Source: Planctomycetota bacterium (GTDB taxonomy: Bacteria; Planctomycetota; Phycisphaerae; WQYP01). Taken from it: a stretch of DNA of 54,856 bases. Made by a program: the position numbers and the translations under genes. The stretch is from the NCBI GenBank assembly GCA_021800165.1, contig JAJYZF010000022.1, positions 1 to 54,856 of the forward strand. Reading direction: 5' to 3'. The notes under the pieces were generated by a model. The model was not told where the DNA came from. It ran no database searches and saw nothing but the letters and a program-made list of their open reading frames with translations. Of this stretch, positions 1-9,351 are shown one piece after another; position 1 is the first letter of the stretch; every line of letters starts with the position of its first letter.

Positions 1-1300
1 CCACCTGCCAATTCAGAGGGGTTTCATAGGTCCGCGTCAGCCACGAAGTAAAATTCGCCACATCACGCTGGCGGGCATTCCAATCGCCAAAAAAACTCTT
101 CGTGTATTGCAACTTGTTGATCACCACTGGATTTAAACCACGGTCCAGCGTTAAAAGCGCGTAGGCGGTGGCATTCGTCGGATTGGCATCCGGAAACGCA
201 CCTCCGCCCCAAGGGCCCCCTCCGTTGTTGGCAAGTGTCGCAGCAAAATCGTTATACCAGTTGTGCCCACCCAAGGTCTGGATGCCGCTGGCCAAGGCCA
301 CACGTTCATCCCCATACATGGCATAAAAATTTTGTTCTCCAGGGTCAAAGTTCTTATTCAGCCAAGCCAGCCCCATGAGGATGGATCGGTCTACGGTGGG
401 CCGGAGCGTCGGTCGCTGCAGGATGTACTCATCGCAGATAAACAGGCTAGCCACGCCGGCGGGTGTCATGGTGACAAACCCCGATGGTCCGGGCGGTGGG
501 TTGGGCACCAACGCCGGATGCGGCTTGGTTCCAGTGTATACCCACGCCCCATTGGGATATTGAGTGTTGACCCAATGAGACCGGGCCAAGCGCCAATACC
601 ATGCGGGAATTTCCAGCCCGGCATGAGCGCAGGCCCACATCCCCAGCACACCATATTGCGTGTTGGAGTTGTCCCAATTCCCCGGCATATATGCAGGGCG
701 GGCGGGCCATGGCGGAGGCATGGTGTAATGATAAGCACCATCGGAATGGATGGTCTTGAGTAAATACCAAGCGTCCTTATCAAGAACACGGCGGTAGCGG
801 GCCTTGGGAGGTAGCAACGCCATGGCGTTGGCCTGAAAAGACGCCGCGTATGTCCCCGTGGGGTTGACCTTGACCAAAAAGTTAATCGCCGCGCGCATTT
901 TGGGTGAATAAATGTTAAGCTGCGGAAGGTGCAGGCTTTGGCCCACATCCAGCAACGCCTCCGTGACCAAGGCCGTCTCGCCGCCATAATCGTTAAACAT
1001 GTTGGCAAGCTGAGGTTGCCCCTGGTTGAGAATTAGACGCCCGTGACTATCGTGACTATCGCGCTTAAAAATCTCCTTACCACCGTAAGTACCAGTCTCC
1101 CACATCTTGCGTGAATTTTGTTGGGATAATAGAAAATCCGCCCCACGCTTGATCGCGGCAATAACCGCTTTGCTGCGGACAGCGGCATGAACCGGAGCAT
1201 CGAATCCCGACCACAGCAGCGCCCCCCCCACCGTTAATGCCATGGCCATTGCAACACGTAGCCGCAAACCGAAAGGTCTTGACATTAAGATGGGAACCAT
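1..1300 (-). CDS. Secreted squalene-cyclase-fold (prenyltransferase/squalene oxidase repeat) protein, C-terminus off the left edge
   Basis: The frame is open from an ATG at 1300 to the window edge, so about 433 N-terminal residues are visible and no stop is seen. An AAAGGAG ribosome-binding site lies just upstream of the ATG. Residues 1-35 form a signal peptide or membrane anchor ending near APVHA. The rest resembles alpha/alpha-barrel terpenoid-cyclase repeats: GADFLLSQQN near residue 55, YGGETALVTEALLDVG, NGAWVY and AYALLTLDRG. A second protein of the same fold lies at 31633-32718 in this window. In planctomycetes such proteins often carry a C-terminal DUF4159 domain, but that part would be outside the window. 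No catalytic DxDD motif was seen, so a cyclase activity is not claimed; an extracytoplasmic structural or binding role is as likely. Confidence 0.75.
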   Translation of the reverse strand, partial: MVPILMSRPFGLRLRVAMAMALTVGGALLWSGFDAPVHAAVRSKAVIAAIKRGADFLLSQQNSRKMWETGTYGGKEIFKRDSHDSHGRLILNQGQPQLANMFNDYGGETALVTEALLDVGQSLHLPQLNIYSPKMRAAINFLVKVNPTGTYAASFQANAMALLPPKARYRRVLDKDAWYLLKTIHSDGAYHYTMPPPWPARPAYMPGNWDNSNTQYGVLGMWACAHAGLEIPAWYWRLARSHWVNTQYPNGAWVYTGTKPHPALVPNPPPGPSGFVTMTPAGVASLFICDEYILQRPTLRPTVDRSILMGLAWLNKNFDPGEQNFYAMYGDERVALASGIQTLGGHNWYNDFAATLANNGGGPWGGGAFPDANPTNATAYALLTLDRGLNPVVINKLQYTKSFFGDWNARQRDVANFTSWLTRTYETPLNWQV

Positions 1301-1495
1301 CGTTCAAAACTCCTTTGCCGCTGGGCCGCCACCCTCTCTCGCGATAACCGACTTAAGAAATAATAGACGAGCAAAATGCATTTAGCAAGGACAAACTGGA
1401 TCTGATGTGTTGTGTCTAAAGCCAATAATAGACGTTATTCCACGCATCCCGGTAGCCGGGCAAGCCGGAACCCCAAAAAACTTCCATCCCGGCGT

Positions 1496-3430
1496 TTATG
1501 CCTTCAAAAATTGTCGCTCGCGCAGAAGACCTACAATCCGATCCACACTTTGATCGACCGTTAGAACGTGGGTTGGTAACTCCAGATCCGGGGCTGTGGG
1601 TGGCTCGTACTGCGTGCTTATGCCCGCCACGCCTTTCACTTGGCCGCGATCGGCCAGGCGATAAATGCCGCTGGTATCGCGGGTCCGGCACACCTCCAAC
1701 GGCGCGGAGAGATAGATTTCCAGGAATCGTTCCGGCCCAACCAACCGCCGCACTTTTTCCCGCACCGCCGCATGTGGGGCAACCAAAGCACACACGCAAA
1801 TCAGGCCCGACTCGTTGAGGATGCGGGCCATTTCCGCAGTACGACGGAGATTTTCCGAGCGGTCGTCGGCGGTGAAGCCCAGATCGCTGGTGATACCGCG
1901 GCGTAATTCCTGCCCATGCAGCACTGTTACCAGGTGCCCGCGATCAAAAAGCTTTTCCTCCAGAGCGTAGGCGATGGTAGCCTTGCCGGAGCCGGTTAAA
2001 CCGGTGAGCAGAATGGTCACCGGGGTTTGACCAAGCCGACTTTCACGCTGGTGCAGCGCAATGCGACTGTGAGGGCGATCCGCAGGCAGACTGGGCGGTG
2101 GAGACCACGGGTCCGCGCGGCCGCGGGAGTCGTCGGGTTCAATAATCATGCCGGCACCCACCGTGTTACTGCTCTGGCGATCAATAATGATAAACGCGCC
2201 GGTCGCCCGATTACGGCGGTAAGCATCAAAGGCAATGGGCTGGGTGATGGAAAGCGAACATCGCCCCACTTCGTTAAGATGCAGGGTTTCCAGGGGCTTT
2301 TCTTCCAAGGTGTTGATATCTATTCCTGCAAGCAGACTAATGTCACCAGGCACAGTACGGGTGGTCTGCTTGATGAGATAACTGGCGGATAGATCCAGGG
2401 GTTGTTCGCTCAGCCACACAACATGGGCGGTAAAGTCATGGCCAAAATGCGGCTGGTTTTCCGGATGAACCAGCATGTCCCCACGGCTGATATCAACTTC
2501 ATCCGCCAAGGTCACGCTGACCGCCATTGGACACTGGGCTTCTTCCAGTTCTCCATCGCGTGTCACAATGGATTTGATCCGGCTGCGCCGGCCTGACGGC
2601 AAAACCATGACCGGATCGCCGCGACGCATGATCCCTGAGGCAATGCCACCGCTAAATCCACGAAAATCGAGATTGGGGCGCAGCACGAGTTGTACCGGAA
2701 AGCGCAGATCGGTCAGGTTGCGGTCCGCCGCGATATGCACGGTTTCCAGATGGTTCAGCAAGGCTCCGCCTTTGTACCATGGCATCCGGGTGCTGCGTTC
2801 CACCACGTTATCGCCATGCAGGGCGGAAATGGGAATAAAGTGCACATCGCGAATGTCGAGCTTGCCGGCAAATTCCGCAAATTCCGCTTTGATTTTGTTG
2901 AAACGATCCTCGGCAAATTCCACCATGTCCATTTTGTTGATGGCCACCACCAAATGGGCGATTCCCAACAAAGAGCAGATAAAGCTGTGCCGACGTGTCT
3001 GCGGCAACACCCCATGGCGGGCATCCACCAGAATAATCGCCAGTTGACACGTCGATGCGCCGGTAGCCATATTGCGGGTGTATTGTTCGTGGCCGGGAGT
3101 GTCGGCGATGATGAACTTGCGCTTGTCGGTGGAGAAATAGCGATAAGCCACATCAATCGTAATGCCCTGTTCGCGCTCGGCCTTGAGGCCATCGGTCAGA
3201 AGCGCCAGATCAATCTGCCCACCGGTCGTACCGTGCTTGACGCTGTCTTTGCGAATGGCGGCCAGTTGATCCTCGTAGATCATTTTCGTGTCGTGCAGCA
3301 GCCGCCCGATGAGAGTGCTTTTTCCGTCATCCACGCTGCCGCACGTTAAGAACCGCAGCAGTTCCTTTTCCTGATGGCGGGCGAGGTAGGCGTGAATATC
3401 TTCCCGTACGGTGGTGGCTGACGAGGTCAT
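1496..3430 (-). CDS. cysNC: Bifunctional sulfate adenylyltransferase large subunit / adenylylsulfate kinase-like protein (CysNC)
   Basis: 644 residues. Residues 20-430 are an EF-Tu-like GTPase, the CysN part, which drives ATP sulfurylase: P-loop GSVDDGKST (31-39), DTPGHEQY (110-117), NKMD (165-168), then beta-barrel domains. A Pro-rich linker at about 435-468 joins a C-terminal APS-kinase domain (469-640). With CysD it should convert sulfate and ATP to APS, and the kinase domain would then make PAPS. The kinase domain is unusual: its P-loop reads GLTGSGKAT (Ala instead of Ser/Thr after Lys483), the usual DGD motif reads HGQ (505-507), and the usual phospho-acceptor Ser before the Pro is Ala551. 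The GTPase part looks normal. It starts 57 bp after cysD on the same strand, clearly one operon. Confidence 0.93.
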   Translation of the reverse strand: MTSSATTVREDIHAYLARHQEKELLRFLTCGSVDDGKSTLIGRLLHDTKMIYEDQLAAIRKDSVKHGTTGGQIDLALLTDGLKAEREQGITIDVAYRYFSTDKRKFIIADTPGHEQYTRNMATGASTCQLAIILVDARHGVLPQTRRHSFICSLLGIAHLVVAINKMDMVEFAEDRFNKIKAEFAEFAGKLDIRDVHFIPISALHGDNVVERSTRMPWYKGGALLNHLETVHIAADRNLTDLRFPVQLVLRPNLDFRGFSGGIASGIMRRGDPVMVLPSGRRSRIKSIVTRDGELEEAQCPMAVSVTLADEVDISRGDMLVHPENQPHFGHDFTAHVVWLSEQPLDLSASYLIKQTTRTVPGDISLLAGIDINTLEEKPLETLHLNEVGRCSLSITQPIAFDAYRRNRATGAFIIIDRQSSNTVGAGMIIEPDDSRGRADPWSPPPSLPADRPHSRIALHQRESRLGQTPVTILLTGLTGSGKATIAYALEEKLFDRGHLVTVLHGQELRRGITSDLGFTADDRSENLRRTAEMARILNESGLICVCALVAPHAAVREKVRRLVGPERFLEIYLSAPLEVCRTRDTSGIYRLADRGQVKGVAGISTQYEPPTAPDLELPTHVLTVDQSVDRIVGLLRERQFLKA

Positions 3431-3486
3431 ATTGGTGTTCCCGTTTTAAGTTGGCCCGGCGTGCAAGGCCCCAAAGTCCTACGCGG

Positions 3487-4392
3487 TTAGAAATATCCTT
3501 CGCGCTTTTTTTGCTCCATGGAACCTTGTTCATCATGGTCGATGGCGCGGCCCGCGCGTTCAGAATTCTTAAATAGCAGCATTTCTTCAATGATTTTGGG
3601 CAGCGTGTCGGCGGTGGATTCAATGGCCCCGGTCAATGGATAACAGCCCAAAGTGCGAAACCGCACGGTCTTGGTTTCCGGCGTTTCACCCGACTGTAAC
3701 GGATATCGCTTGTCGTTGACATAAATCCATAAGCCATCACGTTTGACCACCGGCCTGGGCTGGGCAAAATAGAGCGGCACCAGAGGCACTTTTTCCAGAT
3801 ACAAATACTGCCATATATCCAGTTCCGTCCAGTTTGAAAGTGGAAACACCCTGATACTCTCCCCCTTGTTGATCCGGGCGTTGTAGAGGTTCCACATCTC
3901 CGGGCGCTGATTCTTGGGATCCCACTGATAGAATTTATCTCGGAAGGAAAAAATCCGTTCCTTGGCCCGCGACTTTTCCTCTTCACGTCTGGCTCCACCG
4001 AAGGCCGCGTCAAACTGGTACTTTTTTAACGCCTGCAGCAGACCTTGAAGATTCATGTTGTGGGTGTATTTGACGCTGCCGGAATCAAAGGGGTTAATGC
4101 CATTGCGAATGGCCTCCTGATTGGTATGCACGATGATCTGGAGATTATTTTCACGGGCGGTGCGGTCACGAAATTCGTACACTTCCCTAAAATCCCAAGT
4201 GGTATCAATATGCAGCAGCGGAAATGGAATCCGGCTGGGATAAAACGCCTTTTGCGCCAGACGAAGCATCAGGCATGAATCCTTACCGCTGGAAAAGAGC
4301 ATGACCGGATTTTGAAATTCAGCCACGACTTCCCGGAAAATGAAAATACTTTCCGCCTCAAGTTCTTTTAAGTGAGTCAAGCGCTGCGTCAT
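3487..4392 (-). CDS. cysD: Sulfate adenylyltransferase small subunit (CysD)
   Basis: 301 residues, the normal family length. This is the PP-loop ATP-pyrophosphatase subunit of ATP sulfurylase that adenylylates sulfate. The pyrophosphatase loop FSSGKDS is at about residues 33-39. Other family hallmarks are HIDTTWDF near residue 82, [18 protein letters not shown] near 132-150 (adenylate binding) and the C-terminal [14 protein letters not shown]. It is first in the operon with cysNC. A good sigma70-type promoter (4446-4474) precedes it. The start at 4392 has only a weak AG-rich ribosome site. Assimilation is the simplest role; no PAPS or sulfite reductase genes are nearby. Confidence 0.96.
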   Translation of the reverse strand: MTQRLTHLKELEAESIFIFREVVAEFQNPVMLFSSGKDSCLMLRLAQKAFYPSRIPFPLLHIDTTWDFREVYEFRDRTARENNLQIIVHTNQEAIRNGINPFDSGSVKYTHNMNLQGLLQALKKYQFDAAFGGARREEEKSRAKERIFSFRDKFYQWDPKNQRPEMWNLYNARINKGESIRVFPLSNWTELDIWQYLYLEKVPLVPLYFAQPRPVVKRDGLWIYVNDKRYPLQSGETPETKTVRFRTLGCYPLTGAIESTADTLPKIIEEMLLFKNSERAGRAIDHDEQGSMEQKKREGYF

Positions 4393-4445
4393 CCAATCTC
4401 TTTCATTGCTGAAGCGTTATTCTTCATCAACCTACTATTCCCATA

Positions 4446-4474
4446 AGTATAATAGATAATTGTTTACCTGGCAA
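4446..4474 (-). promoter_or_regulatory. Predicted sigma70-type promoter for cysD-cysNC
   Basis: Read on the minus strand, TTGCCA (4474-4469) and TATACT (4451-4446) are separated by exactly 17 bp, close to the TTGACA/TATAAT consensus. The start codon of cysD is about 54 bp downstream of the -10 box, leaving a short leader. The region around it is AT-rich compared with its surroundings. It is called from sequence match and position only. Confidence 0.6.
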
Positions 4475-4648
4475 GTCGCCACAGCCATCATCATTTTATC
4501 GGCTACACCTCCCAACGACCACCACCGGGGGGAATTGCCGCCGCTGCGGCTATCGGTTAACTTAGTTATCTGGCATTGGTTTGGAAGTGCTATGGATACG
4601 CGGACTCGCCACCGACACGCCCCGTGCTGACTATAAAACATTGATGAC

Positions 4649-5686
4649 ATGGTAGATGCGAAAATGACCAATCCTGAACCCAAAGTCGGCAGTCCCATCA
4701 TAGAGCCGCCCCTTCCCAGCACCCATCGCCCAGCCACCGATTCACCACGACAAATACCCCTACTGCCGGCGTTGGCGGTCGTCGAGACCCCGCGCTTTCA
4801 TATTGTGGGCTATAGTGTCGCTGGCGAGGAAAGTGCCGTGCAGATTCCGGAATTAAATGTGGTTTTTGATATCGGCAAGTGCCCGCGACCGCTGCTGGTA
4901 AGCGACTTTTGCCTGCTTACCCATGGCCACATCGACCATAGCGCAGGCCTTGCTTATTACCTTTCACAGCGAATTTTTCAGGGAATGAGTCCCGGTACCA
5001 TTCTCTGCCCCGCAAAAATTGCCGATGGGGTTGCCGGCATTGTTCACGCTTGGGCGGCTTTGGAAGGCAAAGTAGCCCCACATCGCATCGTGCCAATGGA
5101 AGTCGGCGATGAATTTGAAGTGCGTAAAGGATTGATCGCCAGGGCTTTCGCCACCTGCCACACTGTTCCCTCCTTAGGCTATACTCTGGTGGACCGGCGG
5201 GAAAAACTTCGCCCCGATCTGCTCGAACAGCGACTACCGGGCCACATTCTGCGTGAGATGAAGGATCGTGGCGAAAAGATAACATACACCGTGGACGTGC
5301 CATTGGTGGCGTATACCGGCGATACCGCTCTGGGAGAAACGTTGCTCCAAGATGGGGTGCGTGATGCCCAGGTGCTCATCACCGAGTGCACATTTTTTGA
5401 CCCGAGCCACAAACGTCGGGCCGCCATTGGCCGACACCTGCATCTGGATGACCTGCTCGAGGTTTTACCGCAGTTGCGCAACGAGCTGATTCTGCTCGCC
5501 CACGTATCACGTCGCACTGGGCTGCGCTGGGCGGCCGGTACGCTCAAGCGTGCTTTGGCCAAGTCCAGCGTGCACCCGCGCGTGGAATTCCTGATGGATC
5601 ACGCCCAGCATTTGCATGTGCGTCCCGGCAAGGCCGCCGCCTTTGTGCCGACAGAACCGCCCTCCGTCGATGAAACCGATGGATGA
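4649..5686 (+). CDS. Metallo-beta-lactamase fold hydrolase, RNase Z-like
   Basis: 345 residues. The zinc-binding signature THGHIDHSAG lies at residues 91-100, followed by a conserved His in the CHTVPSLGY segment (about 169-177), an Asp in YTGDTA near 224 and a late His in ILLAHVSRR. This order matches the RNase Z/ElaC-like branch of the metallo-beta-lactamase family, which cleaves tRNA 3' trailers or other phosphodiesters. The first 45 residues are Pro-rich and not part of the fold. ATGs at 4649 and 4664 are both possible and neither has a clear ribosome site; a TATAAA hexamer at 4632-4637 would place transcription start close to 4649. It is divergent from cysD. The tRNA-processing role is likely but not proven. 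Confidence 0.8.
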   Translation: MVDAKMTNPEPKVGSPIIEPPLPSTHRPATDSPRQIPLLPALAVVETPRFHIVGYSVAGEESAVQIPELNVVFDIGKCPRPLLVSDFCLLTHGHIDHSAGLAYYLSQRIFQGMSPGTILCPAKIADGVAGIVHAWAALEGKVAPHRIVPMEVGDEFEVRKGLIARAFATCHTVPSLGYTLVDRREKLRPDLLEQRLPGHILREMKDRGEKITYTVDVPLVAYTGDTALGETLLQDGVRDAQVLITECTFFDPSHKRRAAIGRHLHLDDLLEVLPQLRNELILLAHVSRRTGLRWAAGTLKRALAKSSVHPRVEFLMDHAQHLHVRPGKAAAFVPTEPPSVDETDG

Positions 5687-5710
5687 AGGCGGCCACGGCA
5701 GGAGATTGTT

Positions 5711-6544
5711 ATGAACCGCAAACCGACGGCTTTGATCCTGTTGGCTATAACGAGTCTAGGCCTGCCGGCGGCAAAACAAACCGCCCCAACCGTCCGCGTT
5801 TTGCCCATTTGCATTACCGAAACCAAATCTATTTTGTTGGGCGGAGATAAAGACACAGTCGGCCCTTATCTGGCGCGGCGACAACTGCTGCAAGTGCGGC
5901 TGCAAGTCATCTCCCGGGCCATCAGCCATCCCCATCGTTGTTTGTCGCTGCAAATCCGCTCCGCCATGCTCAGCAACGGCGTGGCATTACAACTGATCCC
6001 TAAACAATTCGCCAACGCGGTGGCCATTCCACCCCAGATGCGTTATGCCATGCGGGCCGCCGGGGATTTGGGATTTCCGGTAGCCCTTAACTTTCTGCCC
6101 CCCGTCAACCACGTGCTGCGCATTGCCAGCCTGCAAGGCACTTTTGTAGTGGTCGCCGATGGCACCAGCAAAACGTTTACCATCGCCCGGGTGCGAAATC
6201 TGCTCGGGCATGAGATCCCGGCCACGGCACTGCCGGGCACCCACATTCGTGTACAGGTCGAGAAACAGCGGCCGAGGCCCAACGGTAAACCGGAAAAATT
6301 GTTGCGGCTGCGCATCTTCGGCCGGCCGGATATTCTGCGCGCCGTGGTGAGCACGGCGGCCGCTATTTCAAAATCAACACCCGCTCCCTCGGATATTTTT
6401 ATGGACATACCGCACGGCATGGTGATAGCGATCCCGTTGGCGCAGCCGTTGAGCGCTAAAGCAGCCCTGCAATTAACGCTGCGCATCCATGAAAAATTCT
6501 TCCGCGTTCCATTCGATCTCAAAAATCTTCCGCTACCGCGCTGA
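5711..6544 (+). CDS. Exported protein of unknown function
   Basis: 277 residues starting at an ATG preceded by a strong AGGAG site, 24 bp after the MBL-fold gene, so probably co-transcribed with it. The N-terminus (Lys/Arg, then LILLAITSLGLPA) looks like a signal peptide. The remainder is beta-rich in appearance, with many Ile/Val/Leu alternations and no cysteine or catalytic motif that I recognise. Family not recognised. Its last 12 bases overlap the end of the convergent GT87 gene. Confidence 0.75.
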   Translation: MNRKPTALILLAITSLGLPAAKQTAPTVRVLPICITETKSILLGGDKDTVGPYLARRQLLQVRLQVISRAISHPHRCLSLQIRSAMLSNGVALQLIPKQFANAVAIPPQMRYAMRAAGDLGFPVALNFLPPVNHVLRIASLQGTFVVVADGTSKTFTIARVRNLLGHEIPATALPGTHIRVQVEKQRPRPNGKPEKLLRLRIFGRPDILRAVVSTAAAISKSTPAPSDIFMDIPHGMVIAIPLAQPLSAKAALQLTLRIHEKFFRVPFDLKNLPLPR

Positions 6545-7990
6545 CCGCGGCTCATTTCCACCCGCGCCGATCTCGTGGCCGGTGCCAGCACGCCCGTAGG
6601 CGGTAAACCGGGAATAACCGGCAAATAAAATTACCAACACCAGACCAATACCCGCGAAAAGGCTGGGGTCCAAGGTACGGCCCCAATTGCTGGCATGGGG
6701 ACCAAATATCTTCACCGCATCGGAGGTAAACAACATCAACACGGCCGCCACCCACAGGGCCAACCATGCCCGTCTTGCGGCTTGCGCCGGGGCCTGATCA
6801 TCCACGGCGATCATACCGGCCGCGGCGATGGTCAAAACCAGCGTGACATAATGAGGAACCCAACACCATTCCTCGGCCCAAAGCATAAACGCCGCCACAG
6901 CGCCAATTTCCATAATGTAACGACGGCATTGCAGGGTGGGTAAACGGCGGTACATCCACAGCAGCCCCGTCAGCCCGATGATCACCAGCACCATGCGCAC
7001 CACCAGCCGGGCTGTGGCCGGCCGCAGGTTCAGCACGTTGACGTACCACAACTTTTGACCGCCGTGATGGGATGTAATAAACGCCGGCACATGGGTCAGC
7101 AGGCGATACAGAAAACTTGGAATTGATTCGCCGCTGTAAACACTCACCGCACCCTTGAGCACGTAAGGCGTAATCATGATGTGCGTCCACTGGTTCCACC
7201 AGATTAGATTTTGCTGCCAGCCGAAGGCCAGGGCACCGACCGGAAAAATCCAGAAGAGCGTTCCCAGCACCATGGCCGCGGCCACACGCCAGCGCCGTCG
7301 CCAGAGCATGTAGATAAGAAATATGATCGGCGTCACTTTGATACATACCGCCAGCCCGATCAACCAGCCAGCCAACCAGTCGGTGCGGGGCTGTTCCAGT
7401 TGCGCCAAAAAAAGCCCGGCCACCATCGGGGTCAACATGAACAGATTCATTTGGCCTTCCTGCATGTCGCCGATGATGGGCCAAAACCAGATTGCCGCCA
7501 ACAGGGCGATGGCGGCCGCCGACAGCCGAACGCCCGCACGACGAACCATTGCCAGTACCATGTAAAAAATCGCCGCGACCATAAAAGGCTTGCAGCAAAT
7601 CCAGACAAATTGAGCATTGGCCGGCGAAAACAATGCCAGCGGCGAAAGCAAATACAATGTTGATGGCGGCATGGGCCAAAGATCATTGACAAAATTCGCA
7701 TGGTGGAACAAAAACCCTGGAAACATGTGCATCCAGCGGTCGAAATCATTGACATCCACCCGTGGGTGCTCATGGCTGTTGCGAACCACCCGATCGCGCA
7801 TCTGAAAAGCGGTAATCACCGTCAAAACGCCCATGATTGACCAGACGGCGACCGTCATGAGCCACCCCACCCCCGCAGGCAGACGATCCGGTGATTTACA
7901 ACCCAATATTTTCTCGGACAAACCATTCTCCAGCCAGGGCGGCCTTAGGACAGGCCGCGGCCCCAAGGTAAAATTCACGGCCCAGCGCAA
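6533..7990 (-). CDS. Glycosyltransferase family 87-like integral membrane protein
   Basis: Up to 485 residues with about ten hydrophobic helices. The first periplasmic loop contains DVNDFDRW near residues 77-84, fitting the GT-C fold of GT87 (DUF2029) polyprenyl-phosphate-mannose-dependent alpha-mannosyltransferases. The conserved GQMNLFMLTP segment and the GLAVCIKVTPIIFLIYMLW helix are typical of the family. It likely transfers a sugar from a lipid carrier outside the membrane. The farthest start is a TTG at 7990 without a good ribosome site; an ATG at 7858 (before TVAVWSIMG) would give a 441-residue protein that starts directly with the first helix. It is convergent with, and overlaps by 12 bp, the exported protein gene, and divergent from galM. 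Confidence 0.8.
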   Translation of the reverse strand: MRWAVNFTLGPRPVLRPPWLENGLSEKILGCKSPDRLPAGVGWLMTVAVWSIMGVLTVITAFQMRDRVVRNSHEHPRVDVNDFDRWMHMFPGFLFHHANFVNDLWPMPPSTLYLLSPLALFSPANAQFVWICCKPFMVAAIFYMVLAMVRRAGVRLSAAAIALLAAIWFWPIIGDMQEGQMNLFMLTPMVAGLFLAQLEQPRTDWLAGWLIGLAVCIKVTPIIFLIYMLWRRRWRVAAAMVLGTLFWIFPVGALAFGWQQNLIWWNQWTHIMITPYVLKGAVSVYSGESIPSFLYRLLTHVPAFITSHHGGQKLWYVNVLNLRPATARLVVRMVLVIIGLTGLLWMYRRLPTLQCRRYIMEIGAVAAFMLWAEEWCWVPHYVTLVLTIAAAGMIAVDDQAPAQAARRAWLALWVAAVLMLFTSDAVKIFGPHASNWGRTLDPSLFAGIGLVLVILFAGYSRFTAYGRAGTGHEIGAGGNEPRSAR

Positions 7991-8078
7991 AGCCGAACCG
8001 CCCGCAGCGCTCCTCTATCGCTTGGACAAAGATACGCTAGGATTGCCATGCGGGCAATTCTGCGATAAAACTCATACC

Positions 8079-9134
8079 ATGAAAACCACATGCACAAGAT
8101 TTGGAACAATGGCTGATGGTCGAACGGCTGATGTTTATACGCTGACGAGTTCATCCGGTTTGATCGCCAAAGTGACCTCCTATGGCGCAACACTTACCGA
8201 ACTTCACACGCCTGATCGCGCGGGAAAAATGGCCGATATCGTTTTGGGATTTGCCAATCTATCCGGCTACCTTGCCAAACATCCCCATTTGGGGACCACG
8301 GTCGGCAGGGTCGCAAACCGCATCGCCGGCGGCATATTCTATCTTGATGATGTAGCCTATAAGCTCACGGCCAACGATGGCCCAAACACCATCCATGGCG
8401 GACCGCAGGGATTTGGTTCTCGACTGTGGAACGCCGAAATTTGCGATGATCAGCGCGGCTGCGGTGTGGCATTTTCCTACTTCAGCCCGGACATGGAAGA
8501 AGGCTTTCCCGGTAACGTGCAGGCCAAGGTTGTTTATCGACTCGTGGAGAGAGACCTGATCATTGAGTTTCACGCCGCGACAGATAAAACCACGCCCATC
8601 AACATGACCAACCACGCCTATTTTAACCTGCGCGGAGCCGGCCAAGGCGATATCCTGGGCCATGAGGTCTTCATTGCCGCCGATTTTTATACCCCTTCCG
8701 ACAACACTCTTTTGCCTACCGGTGAAATTCTCCGTGTTCAGGGCACACCTCTGGATTTTACCAAACCTGCCACCATCGGATCCCGCATCGCTAAAGTAGC
8801 CCCGGGATATGATCACAATTTTGTAGTGCGTCCCCAGCCGCACCATTTGCGTCTGGCGGCCCGGGTGAAAGAACCCCAAACCGGCCGGGTGATGGAAGTG
8901 CGCACCACGCAACCTGGAATTCAGTTTTATACCGGCAATTTTCTTGATGGCAGCGTCCACGGCATCGGCGGCGCCTACCTGAAGCATTACGGCTTTTGCC
9001 TGGAAACTCAGCATTTCGCCGATTCTGTCCATCACAGCCATTTCCCCTCCATTCTGGTGTATCCGGAGCGGGCCTATCATGAAGTGGCGGTTTATCGGTT
9101 TTTATCCGGTGATGAAGATTTGCAACAGCAATAA
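8079..9134 (+). CDS. galM: Aldose 1-epimerase (galactose mutarotase)
   Basis: 351 residues from the ATG at 8079; a longer reading from 7833 would overlap the divergent GT87 gene and lacks family similarity. It interconverts alpha and beta anomers of aldoses in the cytoplasm. Family marks: GRVANRIAGG near 82-91 (substrate-binding Arg), IHGGPQGF, NMTNHAYFNLRG with the catalytic-acid His, and CLETQHFADSVH near 308 with the catalytic-base Glu. Length and motif order match GalM throughout. It stands alone, not in a sugar operon. Confidence 0.93.
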   Translation: MKTTCTRFGTMADGRTADVYTLTSSSGLIAKVTSYGATLTELHTPDRAGKMADIVLGFANLSGYLAKHPHLGTTVGRVANRIAGGIFYLDDVAYKLTANDGPNTIHGGPQGFGSRLWNAEICDDQRGCGVAFSYFSPDMEEGFPGNVQAKVVYRLVERDLIIEFHAATDKTTPINMTNHAYFNLRGAGQGDILGHEVFIAADFYTPSDNTLLPTGEILRVQGTPLDFTKPATIGSRIAKVAPGYDHNFVVRPQPHHLRLAARVKEPQTGRVMEVRTTQPGIQFYTGNFLDGSVHGIGGAYLKHYGFCLETQHFADSVHHSHFPSILVYPERAYHEVAVYRFLSGDEDLQQQ

Positions 9135-9203
9135 ATGCCAGCCCCTGCGGCAAGTAACCGGTCTGGTCGAGCCGTAGGCGTGCTAATCTAATCTGGCACT
9201 CGA

Positions 9204-9227
9204 TCGGTGTTGGGCAAGCCCCACCGA
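9204..9227. repeat. Intergenic imperfect palindrome after galM
   Basis: TCGGTG at 9204-9209 can pair with CACCGA at 9222-9227, with GGGC/GCCC inside and a two-base bulge. It lies 70 bp after the galM stop, where a terminator hairpin could be. No T-run follows, so an intrinsic terminator is not supported; a short interspersed palindrome is equally possible. Confidence 0.3.
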
Positions 9228-9351
9228 GCGCAAAATGCCACCGCGAACAGCGCAAACGATGAATCAGGCTTTTATTTTGGCGTACGATTCCCTACAATCC
9301 ATTGAGGACGCAGCGCATCTGCACGGGTGATGCCTTTGGAGGCCCAACTTC

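Noticed and set aside
1441..1480. Hairpin near the end of cysNC as a terminator
   Set aside because: A short CCCGG/CCGGG pairing exists but no T-run follows on the minus strand.
2690..3349. Plus-strand open frame opposite cysNC
   Set aside because: It is antisense to the GTPase domain with intact motifs and shows no recognisable fold.
8259..9080. Minus-strand open frame opposite galM
   Set aside because: It mirrors the galM coding region exactly and lacks any protein signature.
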